Shown: one piece after another, positions 23,859-29,566 of the stretch
How the letters are laid out: the number at the start of each line of letters is the position of its first letter
Position numbering within the stretch: position 1 is the first letter of the stretch
Source of the DNA: a virus
Reading direction: 5' to 3' (one strand)
Virus record (IMG/VR): IMGVR_UViG_3300030117_005135
Location: 1 to 29,566 of that record
Length of the DNA: 29,566 nt
Made by a program: the position numbers and the translations under genes
The notes under the pieces: generated by a model
Database searches by the model: none
Told to the model about the DNA's origin: nothing
Seen by the model: only the letters and a program-made list of their open reading frames with translations

Positions 23859-23997
23859 ATTCACGATACTGGCTGTATCTATATTTTCAGTAGTAGCAGG
23901 CATTGCATTAGCAGAAACTCAGTATTTAGTTGCATTTGTTTCTATTCTAACTGCTGGTATTTCTCCATATGTAATTGAAGGTGGTCTTAATGGTTGA
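23845..23997 (+). CDS. two-TM membrane microprotein
   Basis: 50 aa. Start ATG 23845 overlaps the previous gene by 14 nt, and AAAGGAAAT lies 4 nt upstream. Two hydrophobic segments (about 7-22 and 27-43) with a short turn, possibly a hairpin. Overlaps the macro-domain start by 8 nt. Confidence 0.55.
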   Translation: MKSNKFTILAVSIFSVVAGIALAETQYLVAFVSILTAGISPYVIEGGLNG

Positions 23998-24484
23998 TTT
24001 AATCCAAGGTGACATTGTTAAAGCATTCCAAAAAGGTGAAGTAACCAATCTAGTTCACTGCTGTAATGTTCGAGGTGTAATGGGTGGAGGTGTAGCAAAA
24101 CAAATTGCACAAGCTTACCCACAATGTCTAGAGCGATACCAAGCTGTGTGTGACAAGATGGATAACCCAGAGAAATTACTTGGTACCTACATGCACTACA
24201 ACGTAGGAAACGACCAAGTAATTTACAACCTGTTTGGTCAAGAGAATCCAAGTACAAATGGACGTCAGGTTCACTATGGATATTTGTTTAAAGGTCTTCA
24301 CGACATCAATGCTCGATTGCGTGCTGAGTCTTATAGAACAGGTGCTCCTATTGAACTAGCTTGCCCTATGTTAGGTGCAGGATCAGCACGAGGTGATTGG
24401 AATATTATTCTTGAAATCATCGAAACGTTATTTGCAGACAATTCACAAGTTAATTTAACTATCTATTCATTGGACCCAATTTAA
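23990..24484 (+). CDS. macro-domain protein (ADP-ribose-1''-phosphatase/Poa1p-like)
   Basis: 164 aa from ATG 23990, with GAAGGTGG upstream; a TTG at 23975 extends it by five codons but is less likely. Motifs: QGDI, HCCN, GGGVAKQIAQAYP, and LGAGSARGDWNII, all typical of macro domains that bind or hydrolyse ADP-ribose derivatives. It could reverse ADP-ribosylation or process NAD-derived signals. It lies 9 nt before a SLOG gene, hinting at a shared nucleotide pathway. Confidence 0.85.
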   Translation: MVDLIQGDIVKAFQKGEVTNLVHCCNVRGVMGGGVAKQIAQAYPQCLERYQAVCDKMDNPEKLLGTYMHYNVGNDQVIYNLFGQENPSTNGRQVHYGYLFKGLHDINARLRAESYRTGAPIELACPMLGAGSARGDWNIILEIIETLFADNSQVNLTIYSLDPI

Positions 24485-24493
24485 GGACATACC

Positions 24494-24997
24494 ATGAAAA
24501 TTATATTTGCTGGTGGACGTAGCTTTACAGATATTAGCGTTACTAAGAAGATTTATGATTTTGTTTTAGATAAATTTGACGATGTGATTAATGTTTCAGG
24601 TGAAGCCCCGGGAGCAGATTCAATTTTTGCAGATTATGCCAAATCTATCGGAGTAAAAGTACTACCAGTACCTGCTGCATGGAATGATCTTTCTGTTGAA
24701 CCTTGTGTTATTAAATACCGTAATAACGTTGCTTACAATGCACTAGCTGGATTCCAACGTAATACTAAGATGCAAAATATGTCTGACATACTTGTAGCTG
24801 TATGGGATGGTAAATCTAAAGGTACTTTAGATATGATTCGTCAAATGTATATGGAGTGTAAACCTATATATATATTTGACTATCTAGGTGAGTTAGTAGG
24901 TACATTTAATTCAAATCAATATGATAGAGCTTGGAGAGAAATTGATCGTATCCAGTACGCTTGTAAAAAAGTCAAACTTCCACCTCTAGAACTTTGA
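24494..24997 (+). CDS. SLOG-family (YspA/DUF2493-like) nucleotide-binding protein
   Basis: 167 aa. Rossmann-like pattern: MKIIFAGGRSFTD, then GEAPGADSIFADYAK, then VAVWDGKSKGTLDMIRQ, matching DUF2493/YspA members of the SLOG superfamily. These are predicted to bind nucleotides or NAD/ADP-ribose-like ligands. Encoded directly after the macro-domain gene, in the same transcription unit. Confidence 0.8.
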   Translation: MKIIFAGGRSFTDISVTKKIYDFVLDKFDDVINVSGEAPGADSIFADYAKSIGVKVLPVPAAWNDLSVEPCVIKYRNNVAYNALAGFQRNTKMQNMSDILVAVWDGKSKGTLDMIRQMYMECKPIYIFDYLGELVGTFNSNQYDRAWREIDRIQYACKKVKLPPLEL

Positions 24998-25002
24998 TAT
25001 AT

Positions 25003-25030
25003 GGCCCTGTGTGCTTCGCACATTTGGGCC
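25003..25030 (+). promoter_or_regulatory. nested hairpin with C(GAA)G template triloop
   Basis: Inner TGTGC-TTC-GCACA (25010-25022) inside an outer GGCCC/GGGCC stem. No T-tract. The inner part fits the virion-RNAP promoter shape; the outer stem may act as a partial terminator for the SLOG gene. Confidence 0.4.
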
Positions 25031-25035
25031 TTAAA

Positions 25036-25084
25036 AGCACACAATTCTTTCTTCGACCCCTACTTTAACTTGTTCAGATAGCAC
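25036..25084 (+). repeat. AGCACACAA ... AGATAGCAC motif pair
   Basis: Both 9-mers also occur in the same order at 18318 and 18341. In both places they sit between an upstream hairpin and a TTC-loop hairpin that precedes a gene. Candidate promoter or regulator site. Confidence 0.45.
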
Positions 25085-25092
25085 TCTAATAA

Positions 25093-25103
25093 GTCCTTCG
25101 GAC
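25093..25103 (+). promoter_or_regulatory. short triloop hairpin, weak promoter candidate
   Basis: GTCC-TTC-GGAC, 46 nt before the ATG at 25149. Shares its 13-nt core (aagtccttcggac) with 22793-22805. Confidence 0.35.
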
Positions 25104-25148
25104 ACATGTGACAATGTTGTCTTAATCTTAGTTAATGAGGACTTAACT

Positions 25149-25424
25149 ATGGCTGTTTCAAAGAAATCAAACCAAACTCAAGCTGAAAAGCAATCTCGTG
25201 TTCCTGCTCGTGGTAATCGTTCACAACCTGAAGTGATTGCATACTGGAATCCACGTCTTAAAGATAAACAGGGTAATGAGCATTCTTTACCTAAAGGTGT
25301 TCCTTTAACCGGTATTGATCGTGCAACTGCTGCCATGATTCGCAAAGCAGAGCAAGACCCAGATCACGTATTCACTTTAACTGGAACTATCCAGTTCATT
25401 GAAACTGATGATATCGAACTTTAA
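25149..25424 (+). CDS. small protein upstream of the RNAPII genes
   Basis: 91 aa. A basic, probably disordered N-terminus (SKKSNQTQAEKQSRVPARGNR) precedes a compact domain with YWNPRLKDKQGNEHSLPKGVPLTG.DRATAAMIRKAEQDPDH. Followed by a terminator, so it is its own unit just before the polymerase. No known family recognised. Confidence 0.55.
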   Translation: MAVSKKSNQTQAEKQSRVPARGNRSQPEVIAYWNPRLKDKQGNEHSLPKGVPLTGIDRATAAMIRKAEQDPDHVFTLTGTIQFIETDDIEL

Positions 25425-25435
25425 ATAACCTAATT

Positions 25436-25462
25436 GGCTCCTTCGGGAGCCTTTTAATTTTT
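25436..25462 (+). terminator. intrinsic terminator with TTCG tetraloop
   Basis: GGCTCC-TTCG-GGAGCC (25436-25451) followed by TTTTAATTTTT, directly upstream of the RNAP1 gene. Confidence 0.85.
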
Positions 25463-25473
25463 AAGGAGATAGT

Positions 25474-26388
25474 ATGAATGCTTTACAACAACAACTTGAT
25501 TTAGAACTCAGATATTCCAAAAAGAATATCCGTAAAATAATCGAGAAAGAATTACTTGAAGATTTGGATATGCGGTTGCATTTCATGCAAGCATTTATTT
25601 CATTTAAGGAATGGGTTAAACACGACCCCGGGTATGAATCAAAACGAACTAGGTTAAACATACTGAAGTTAGAACTTAACAAGGTTACTGATTTCTTTCT
25701 ATACGTGTTAACCCCGCTATTAGCCAGCAATGAAACAATGTCAATTCAAGCTGTATGTGGAGCTACTATGGGGTGGTTCAATAATACTTTGTTTGCTGAT
25801 TTCACTACCCGAGATAAAGTCACTACAGCAGCTGAATTGATAGTCTTAATGGCAGAAGCAGATTTAGTGGATATTGACTTTAACGAGTACAATGAAATGT
25901 ATGTTACTGCCTGTATGGAATTGGATGAAGATACAATTGAACTGATAAATAGTTTTATGTATGTTCCACCTTCTCTAATACCGCCAATGGCATATCAAGA
26001 TGTCTCCACAGATGGCTCTTACAGCAACGTAGATGGCTCATGTATGTTAGGACATCATTTAGCCAGAAATACACCTAACATAGCTGTAGATGCGCTGAAT
26101 TTATATGCACAGCAAGCCTTAACTCTGGATACTGAGGTACTTAAAATTCCAGAGAAAAGTAATAAGCCACTAGATACAATTGAAAAGAAACGACAATTTG
26201 AACTATTGGTTAATACAAGCAAACAAGTGTATAACGAAATACTAGACGCAGGTAACAGATTCTATTTGCGTTACGGGTATGATAGTAGAGGGCGTATGTA
26301 CTCTAAAGGACATCATATCAATATACAATCAACTGAATATAAGAAAGCACTTATTAACTTTGCAAAAGGAGAAATAACAAGTGTCTAA
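25474..26388 (+). CDS. RNAPII small subunit: N-terminal part of T7-like RNA polymerase
   Basis: 304 aa. It ends with RYGYDSRGRMYSKG...ALINFAKGEI, the DxRGR motif (D270-SRGR) and the LAKGK-like segment of single-subunit RNA polymerases (T7 D421-R425 region). The first about 260 residues match the helical N-terminal/thumb region by pattern only. The catalytic palm is missing and is supplied by the 26615 gene. N4 RNAPII is likewise a heterodimer (gp15/gp16). AAGGAG and ATG 25474 give a clear start. Confidence 0.85.
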   Translation: MNALQQQLDLELRYSKKNIRKIIEKELLEDLDMRLHFMQAFISFKEWVKHDPGYESKRTRLNILKLELNKVTDFFLYVLTPLLASNETMSIQAVCGATMGWFNNTLFADFTTRDKVTTAAELIVLMAEADLVDIDFNEYNEMYVTACMELDEDTIELINSFMYVPPSLIPPMAYQDVSTDGSYSNVDGSCMLGHHLARNTPNIAVDALNLYAQQALTLDTEVLKIPEKSNKPLDTIEKKRQFELLVNTSKQVYNEILDAGNRFYLRYGYDSRGRMYSKGHHINIQSTEYKKALINFAKGEITSV

Positions 26389-26548
26389 AACTAAAGATGT
26401 GAAAAAAGCAGTTATGGAGTTCATTAGTCAACTTAAGGATGATGGAAAATATGACAGCATCACAGTATACGACACAGTTCGAACTAAGTTTAACTTAACC
26501 CGAGCACAGACAGCTTCATTTGTCCAAGATTGGAAAATGATGAACTAG
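26381..26548 (+). CDS. small ORF between the RNAPII subunits
   Basis: 55 aa from GTG 26381, 8 nt inside the end of RNAP1, with AAAGGAG 9 nt upstream. Sequence KTKDVKKAVMEFISQLKDDGKYDSITVYDTVRTKFNLTRAQTASFVQDWKMMN is helical with a possible HTH. It may help assemble or regulate the polymerase. A terminator follows. Confidence 0.6.
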   Translation: MSKTKDVKKAVMEFISQLKDDGKYDSITVYDTVRTKFNLTRAQTASFVQDWKMMN

Positions 26549-26568
26549 GTAGTATCAACACTGAATAC

Positions 26569-26590
26569 GCCCCTTAATTGGGGCTTTTTT
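26569..26590 (+). terminator. intrinsic terminator between the RNAPII subunit genes
   Basis: GCCCC-TTAATT-GGGGC followed by TTTTTT. Its loop differs from the TTCG family. Located 25 nt before the RNAP2 start, so subunit ratio may be set by read-through or a separate promoter. Confidence 0.85.
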
Positions 26591-26614
26591 ATATCTGAAA
26601 TAAGGACGAGAGCA

Positions 26615-27604
26615 ATGCGCCAATTTACAGGTTTAGAGTATTTATTCATTAACTTAGCCAATAATTTAGGCTTCGATAAAGAAGATTGGGATGAAAGATT
26701 AGAGATAGGTCAAGCTGTATATCACAACAACATAAACAGAGAAGAAATACTGGAAACAGGGAAAGAAGCAATACTTGCAGCTAAAACTGTTAGAGCCATA
26801 GATGCAGCGTATAAAGGTGAACCTTGTAACATACCTGTTATGTTCGATGCTACAGCTTCTGGGTTGCAAATATTAGCTGTACTGTCTGGATGTCCTGACA
26901 CTGCTGAGAATGTCAATCTCATTAACGTTAATGGGTGTCAGTGTGCTTACAACAATATGGCTGAAACAATGTCTAAATTTGTAGGTAAGCGCCTTGAACG
27001 AAGTGTGATCAAACCACCTACAATGACATTCTTTTATGCTTCTACAGCAGAACCTCAGAAGGTATTTGGCAAGGATACACATGAACTTGAAATGTTCTAT
27101 ACAACCCTTGCTGAAGAGTTTCCCGGGGCTACAGACCTTATGTACTTAATGCTGTCATTCTGGAACAGTAAAGCACTGTACCACCAATGGACATTACCTG
27201 ATGGTCATGTTGCACATGTACCTGTACTGGATAAGTTCCAAACTAAGGTAGAAATCAATGAATTAGAAGGTACTACTTTCACATATCAATTCACTGACAA
27301 TACTACCAGTACGTACAACAAGCCAATGCCAGCAAACATAGTACAGTCTATAGACGGATATGTAGTTAGAGAATTACGCAGACGATGCAACTTTCCTATC
27401 TTAAGTATTCATGACTGTTTTGCAGTACTTCCAAATAGAGTAAATGAACTGAGGTATCACTACTTAAAGATATTCAAAGAACTAGCTGATTCGAACTTAT
27501 TAGATACGATAGCAAGAGAAGTTTCAGGAAAGTTCATAAGAACTAGAAAGAGAACTTCTAAACTATCTACTCTAATGAAAACAGCTGAATATCATATATG
27601 CTAA
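26615..27604 (+). CDS. RNAPII large subunit: catalytic part of T7-like RNA polymerase
   Basis: 329 aa. Motif A FDATASGLQ (catalytic D78), motif B VIKPPTMTFFYAS (K133, Y141), ANIVQSIDGYVVREL, and motif C SIHDCF (H266-D267, second catalytic Asp). It starts where T7 RNAP would continue just after the RNAP1 end (FINLANNLGF aligns with WLKIHGANCAG). N4 gp16 is 404 aa, so this one is shorter. AAGGA precedes ATG 26615. The start region is complementary to the loop at 27787-27797. Confidence 0.88.
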   Translation: MRQFTGLEYLFINLANNLGFDKEDWDERLEIGQAVYHNNINREEILETGKEAILAAKTVRAIDAAYKGEPCNIPVMFDATASGLQILAVLSGCPDTAENVNLINVNGCQCAYNNMAETMSKFVGKRLERSVIKPPTMTFFYASTAEPQKVFGKDTHELEMFYTTLAEEFPGATDLMYLMLSFWNSKALYHQWTLPDGHVAHVPVLDKFQTKVEINELEGTTFTYQFTDNTTSTYNKPMPANIVQSIDGYVVRELRRRCNFPILSIHDCFAVLPNRVNELRYHYLKIFKELADSNLLDTIAREVSGKFIRTRKRTSKLSTLMKTAEYHIC

Positions 27605-27629
27605 ATTGAATAAAAAATATACAGGAAAG

Positions 27630-27649
27630 GACACCTTCGGTGTCTTTTT
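27630..27649 (+). terminator. terminator with TTC triloop after the RNAP2 gene
   Basis: GACACC-TTC-GGTGTC followed by TTTTT. Terminator-like, but the loop is the same triloop as the promoter candidates, so dual use is possible. Confidence 0.75.
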
Positions 27650-27741
27650 CTGGTATTTTATTTTTTAAAAATAATATCCTAACTTTACTTAAAACAGCTA
27701 TTTTTAGCTACTTTACCCTATACCCTAAAACTAGATAGTCC

Positions 27742-27827
27742 AGTGCATATTAATCTGTAGATAGTCTTAATTTTAATTTACGTTCATGCTCTCGTCCGTA
27801 ATGATTATCTACAGTTTAATGTGCATT
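27742..27827 (+). ncRNA. long stem-loop with loop complementary to the RNAP2 start site
   Basis: Stem 27742-27766 with 27803-27827: 25 positions, one T-T mismatch, three wobbles. An inner stem TTACG/CGTAA (27778-27782 with 27797-27801) presents the apical loop TTCATGCTCTCGTC (27783-27796). TGCTCTCGTCC (27787-27797) is the exact complement of GGACGAGAGCA (26604-26614), the RNAP2 leader. With one bulged A the pairing extends over the ATG. No gene lies in 27605-27849. Candidate regulatory RNA. Confidence 0.55.
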
Positions 27828-27849
27828 TTATTTCACCTATGGAGTTACC

Positions 27850-28452
27850 ATGATTATTTCAATTTTTATTTTTATTGCCGTATTTCTGGCTGTAGTAGGA
27901 AGTATTAGTTATTACTTTAGCGTAAAAGAAATTCCGGTATTATTTAAAGAATTACCTGTAGGAACAAACGCAGAAACAAAGTTATTTGATGGGATTACAA
28001 TAACCCTCAGAACCAGAGTAAGTACAATCCCACTTTTAGTTGAAGAGTATTATGACTATAAAACCATGGCTAACTTCTATAAAAGTATTCGTATTAAGTT
28101 TGATAAAAAATATCGAATGAAACAAGAAATACGAGGTAAAGCAATAGGAATAGCTGCACAACCTATGTTTATTCGGTACTTAATTGCAAACAATATTTTT
28201 GTGTACGCTAACTTCAGTAGCATAAAACAAGCAATAAATGGGGCTGCATTCGACTTAATTAATTACTACTCAGACTTTGCTGGTTACAGCATTGAAGATG
28301 TAACTTATATGATCCAAAAAGAACTACATACTTTTGCTTCTGTTTGGGTTGTAGATAACGAAGAAGTTCTTTCTGATTTTCTAGTAAAAAATGCAAAAGC
28401 ATACCAAGAACATTACACAACATACGCAGCAGAAAAATACGGGGAAAAGTAA
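27850..28452 (+). CDS. membrane-anchored protein of unknown function
   Basis: 200 aa. One N-terminal TM (IISIFIFIAVFLAVVGSISYYF), then a soluble alpha/beta region (TLRTRVSTIPLLVEEYYDYKTM...). Its stop overlaps the rIIA-like start (taATG), so it is co-translated with that gene. No family recognised. The stem-loop is 23 nt upstream. Confidence 0.6.
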   Translation: MIISIFIFIAVFLAVVGSISYYFSVKEIPVLFKELPVGTNAETKLFDGITITLRTRVSTIPLLVEEYYDYKTMANFYKSIRIKFDKKYRMKQEIRGKAIGIAAQPMFIRYLIANNIFVYANFSSIKQAINGAAFDLINYYSDFAGYSIEDVTYMIQKELHTFASVWVVDNEEVLSDFLVKNAKAYQEHYTTYAAEKYGEK

Positions 28453-29566
28453 TGCGTCTTAACTTAACTAAAAGCCAAGTAAAAACAATCGGCATTAAGC
28501 CTTTAATGAAAGTGGATTATACTGCCAAACAGAACAATACAGTTTTTACTATCTTAACTAAAAGCTTATATTTACGTCCAATCAATGCAATTGTTCGTGA
28601 ACTATGCACCAACTGCTTAGATGCGCACATTGCAGTAAACAAACAAGATCAACCTTTTGATGTAACTCTACCAACTAAATTAGACCCGTACTTTATAGTA
28701 CGTGACTATGGCTGTTCTATGGATATAGACCAAGTTGTTAAAGTGTACTCAGTGCTAGGCAACTCATCTAAAAACTCTGAAAGTAACTCTATTGGTGGTT
28801 GGGGTATTGGAGGTAAAAGTCCATTTGCAATTACTGAAGTTTATTTCATTACAACATATTTAGATGGTATTCGTAGAACATTCAGAAGCAGTATCCAAAA
28901 GAATGAAAATCCATTAGAACTACTCCAAGAAGGTCCAACAGATGAGCCTAACGGTGTAATGGTAAAGGTTCCTGTATCAGAAAATAACATCCAAAAATTT
29001 GTTAATGCATTTGAAGAAGAACTAAGCGCATTTGATGTAAAACCTAATGTTTTTGGTCGTGATAATATCAGGTATCGTTATACTCTGGAAAACCCTAAAA
29101 CTTTCTTAAATGTTAAAATTGATCTACCTACCCAAGACAATGAATTAGAGCTTTCAGAAATATCACTTCCTCTTTACTCTGCTAATATCCATTATCAGTC
29201 TAGTTTTGCAATTCGCATGGGATGTGTACTTTATCCTTTATCTCTAGACTCAGACCATGGAGAAAAATGGAAAGAAGAATTAAGTGCAATTCAAAGTCTT
29301 TCTGGAATATATCAATTTGTCGTAGATGTTCCTGTTGATGCTGTAGATATTAAACCAGATCGTGAAAATTTAGAATATAGTGAAAGAACTAACCATGTAG
29401 TAAGTCTTTTGCTTAGTAAAATTTTAAAACACTATAAAAAAGAAATTTTAACTTTTGTTTGGGCTAACCGAAAAAATTCGTATTCAGTTATTACTGATAA
29501 TTTAAACAATACAAAGTTTGGTAATACTACAAAAGATTACATTAAACGAAATTATACATTTTTTTG
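28452..29566 (+). CDS. rIIA-like GHKL ATPase-type protein (partial, runs off the window)
   Basis: At least 371 codons, open to the end. GHKL motifs: N-box VRELCTNCLDA (E, N, D), G1 RDYGCSMD, G2 GGWGIGGKSPFA. A later DIKPDRENLEYS matches the conserved R.E.L.Y segment of phage rIIA. rIIA proteins protect against exclusion in T4; N4-like phages also carry rIIA-type genes. Same transcription unit as the TM protein before it. Confidence 0.85.
   Translation, partial: MRLNLTKSQVKTIGIKPLMKVDYTAKQNNTVFTILTKSLYLRPINAIVRELCTNCLDAHIAVNKQDQPFDVTLPTKLDPYFIVRDYGCSMDIDQVVKVYSVLGNSSKNSESNSIGGWGIGGKSPFAITEVYFITTYLDGIRRTFRSSIQKNENPLELLQEGPTDEPNGVMVKVPVSENNIQKFVNAFEEELSAFDVKPNVFGRDNIRYRYTLENPKTFLNVKIDLPTQDNELELSEISLPLYSANIHYQSSFAIRMGCVLYPLSLDSDHGEKWKEELSAIQSLSGIYQFVVDVPVDAVDIKPDRENLEYSERTNHVVSLLLSKILKHYKKEILTFVWANRKNSYSVITDNLNNTKFGNTTKDYIKRNYTFF

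Noticed and set aside
18284-25462. CRISPR-like array of repeated CCTTCGG elements
   Set aside because: Spacing is irregular, spacers are genes, and each element is a self-complementary hairpin with a terminator or promoter layout.
26389-26614. Frameshift, intron or intein splitting one polymerase gene
   Set aside because: The two parts have their own starts and ribosome sites, the gap contains a terminator and an ORF, and N4 RNAPII is naturally two subunits.

Overview
The window is most likely part of the genome of an N4-like podovirus (Schitoviridae type) infecting a low-GC Gram-negative bacterium. Four things support this. The large terminase closely resembles N4 gp68 as I recall that family. 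A gp67-like structural gene sits directly downstream of it. A T7-type single-subunit RNA polymerase is split between two genes, as in N4 RNAPII. An rIIA-like GHKL ATPase follows the polymerase. Spanins and a lipoprotein-type outer spanin imply a host with an outer membrane. The host genus cannot be read from the sequence. No host genes, tRNAs, IS elements or CRISPR arrays were seen.

Layout. Positions 121-17495 form one continuous leftward (minus) late operon. From 5' to 3' it holds small leader genes (a Zn-ribbon microprotein and three winged-helix-like proteins), a gp69-like gene (possible small terminase), TerL, gp67-like, a two-gene coiled-coil/TM plus response-regulator-receiver module, the lysis cassette (muramidase-like enzyme, overlapping inner and outer spanins, holin), and then the adsorption genes (baseplate-like protein, 1763-aa repeat fibre, knob-type fibre, DUF4376 fibre accessory, NlpC/P60-like protein). 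A near-consensus host sigma70 promoter lies at the head of this operon (17527-17556), which fits N4 late genes being read by host RNA polymerase.

Positions 17.5-18.0 kb are a non-coding divergent region with tandem hairpins, palindromes and AT-rich stretches. In N4-like genomes early genes begin at one end and late genes at the other, so this junction may be where the physical ends (terminal repeats) were joined by circular assembly.

Positions 18001-29566 are rightward early/middle genes. They comprise many small proteins, several TM microproteins, DUF4326, a macro-domain and SLOG pair, the two RNAPII subunits (with a 55-aa ORF and a terminator between them), a TM protein and the start of an rIIA-like gene that runs off the window. 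The gaps hold two kinds of hairpin. C(TTCG)G tetraloops, most with a T-tract, look like terminators. Stems with a TTC or TAC triloop (GAA or GTA on the template strand) look like N4 virion-RNAP early promoters.

The most interesting regulatory signals are two. (1) A 25-position stem-loop after the polymerase genes (27742-27827) has an apical loop complementary to the ribosome-binding site and start of the RNAP2 gene, 1.2 kb upstream on the same strand. (2) A 10-bp inverted repeat (11066-11127) would sequester the start region of the TM/coiled-coil + receiver-domain module and competes with a local hairpin. All functional statements are inferred from reading the sequence; no database search was run.
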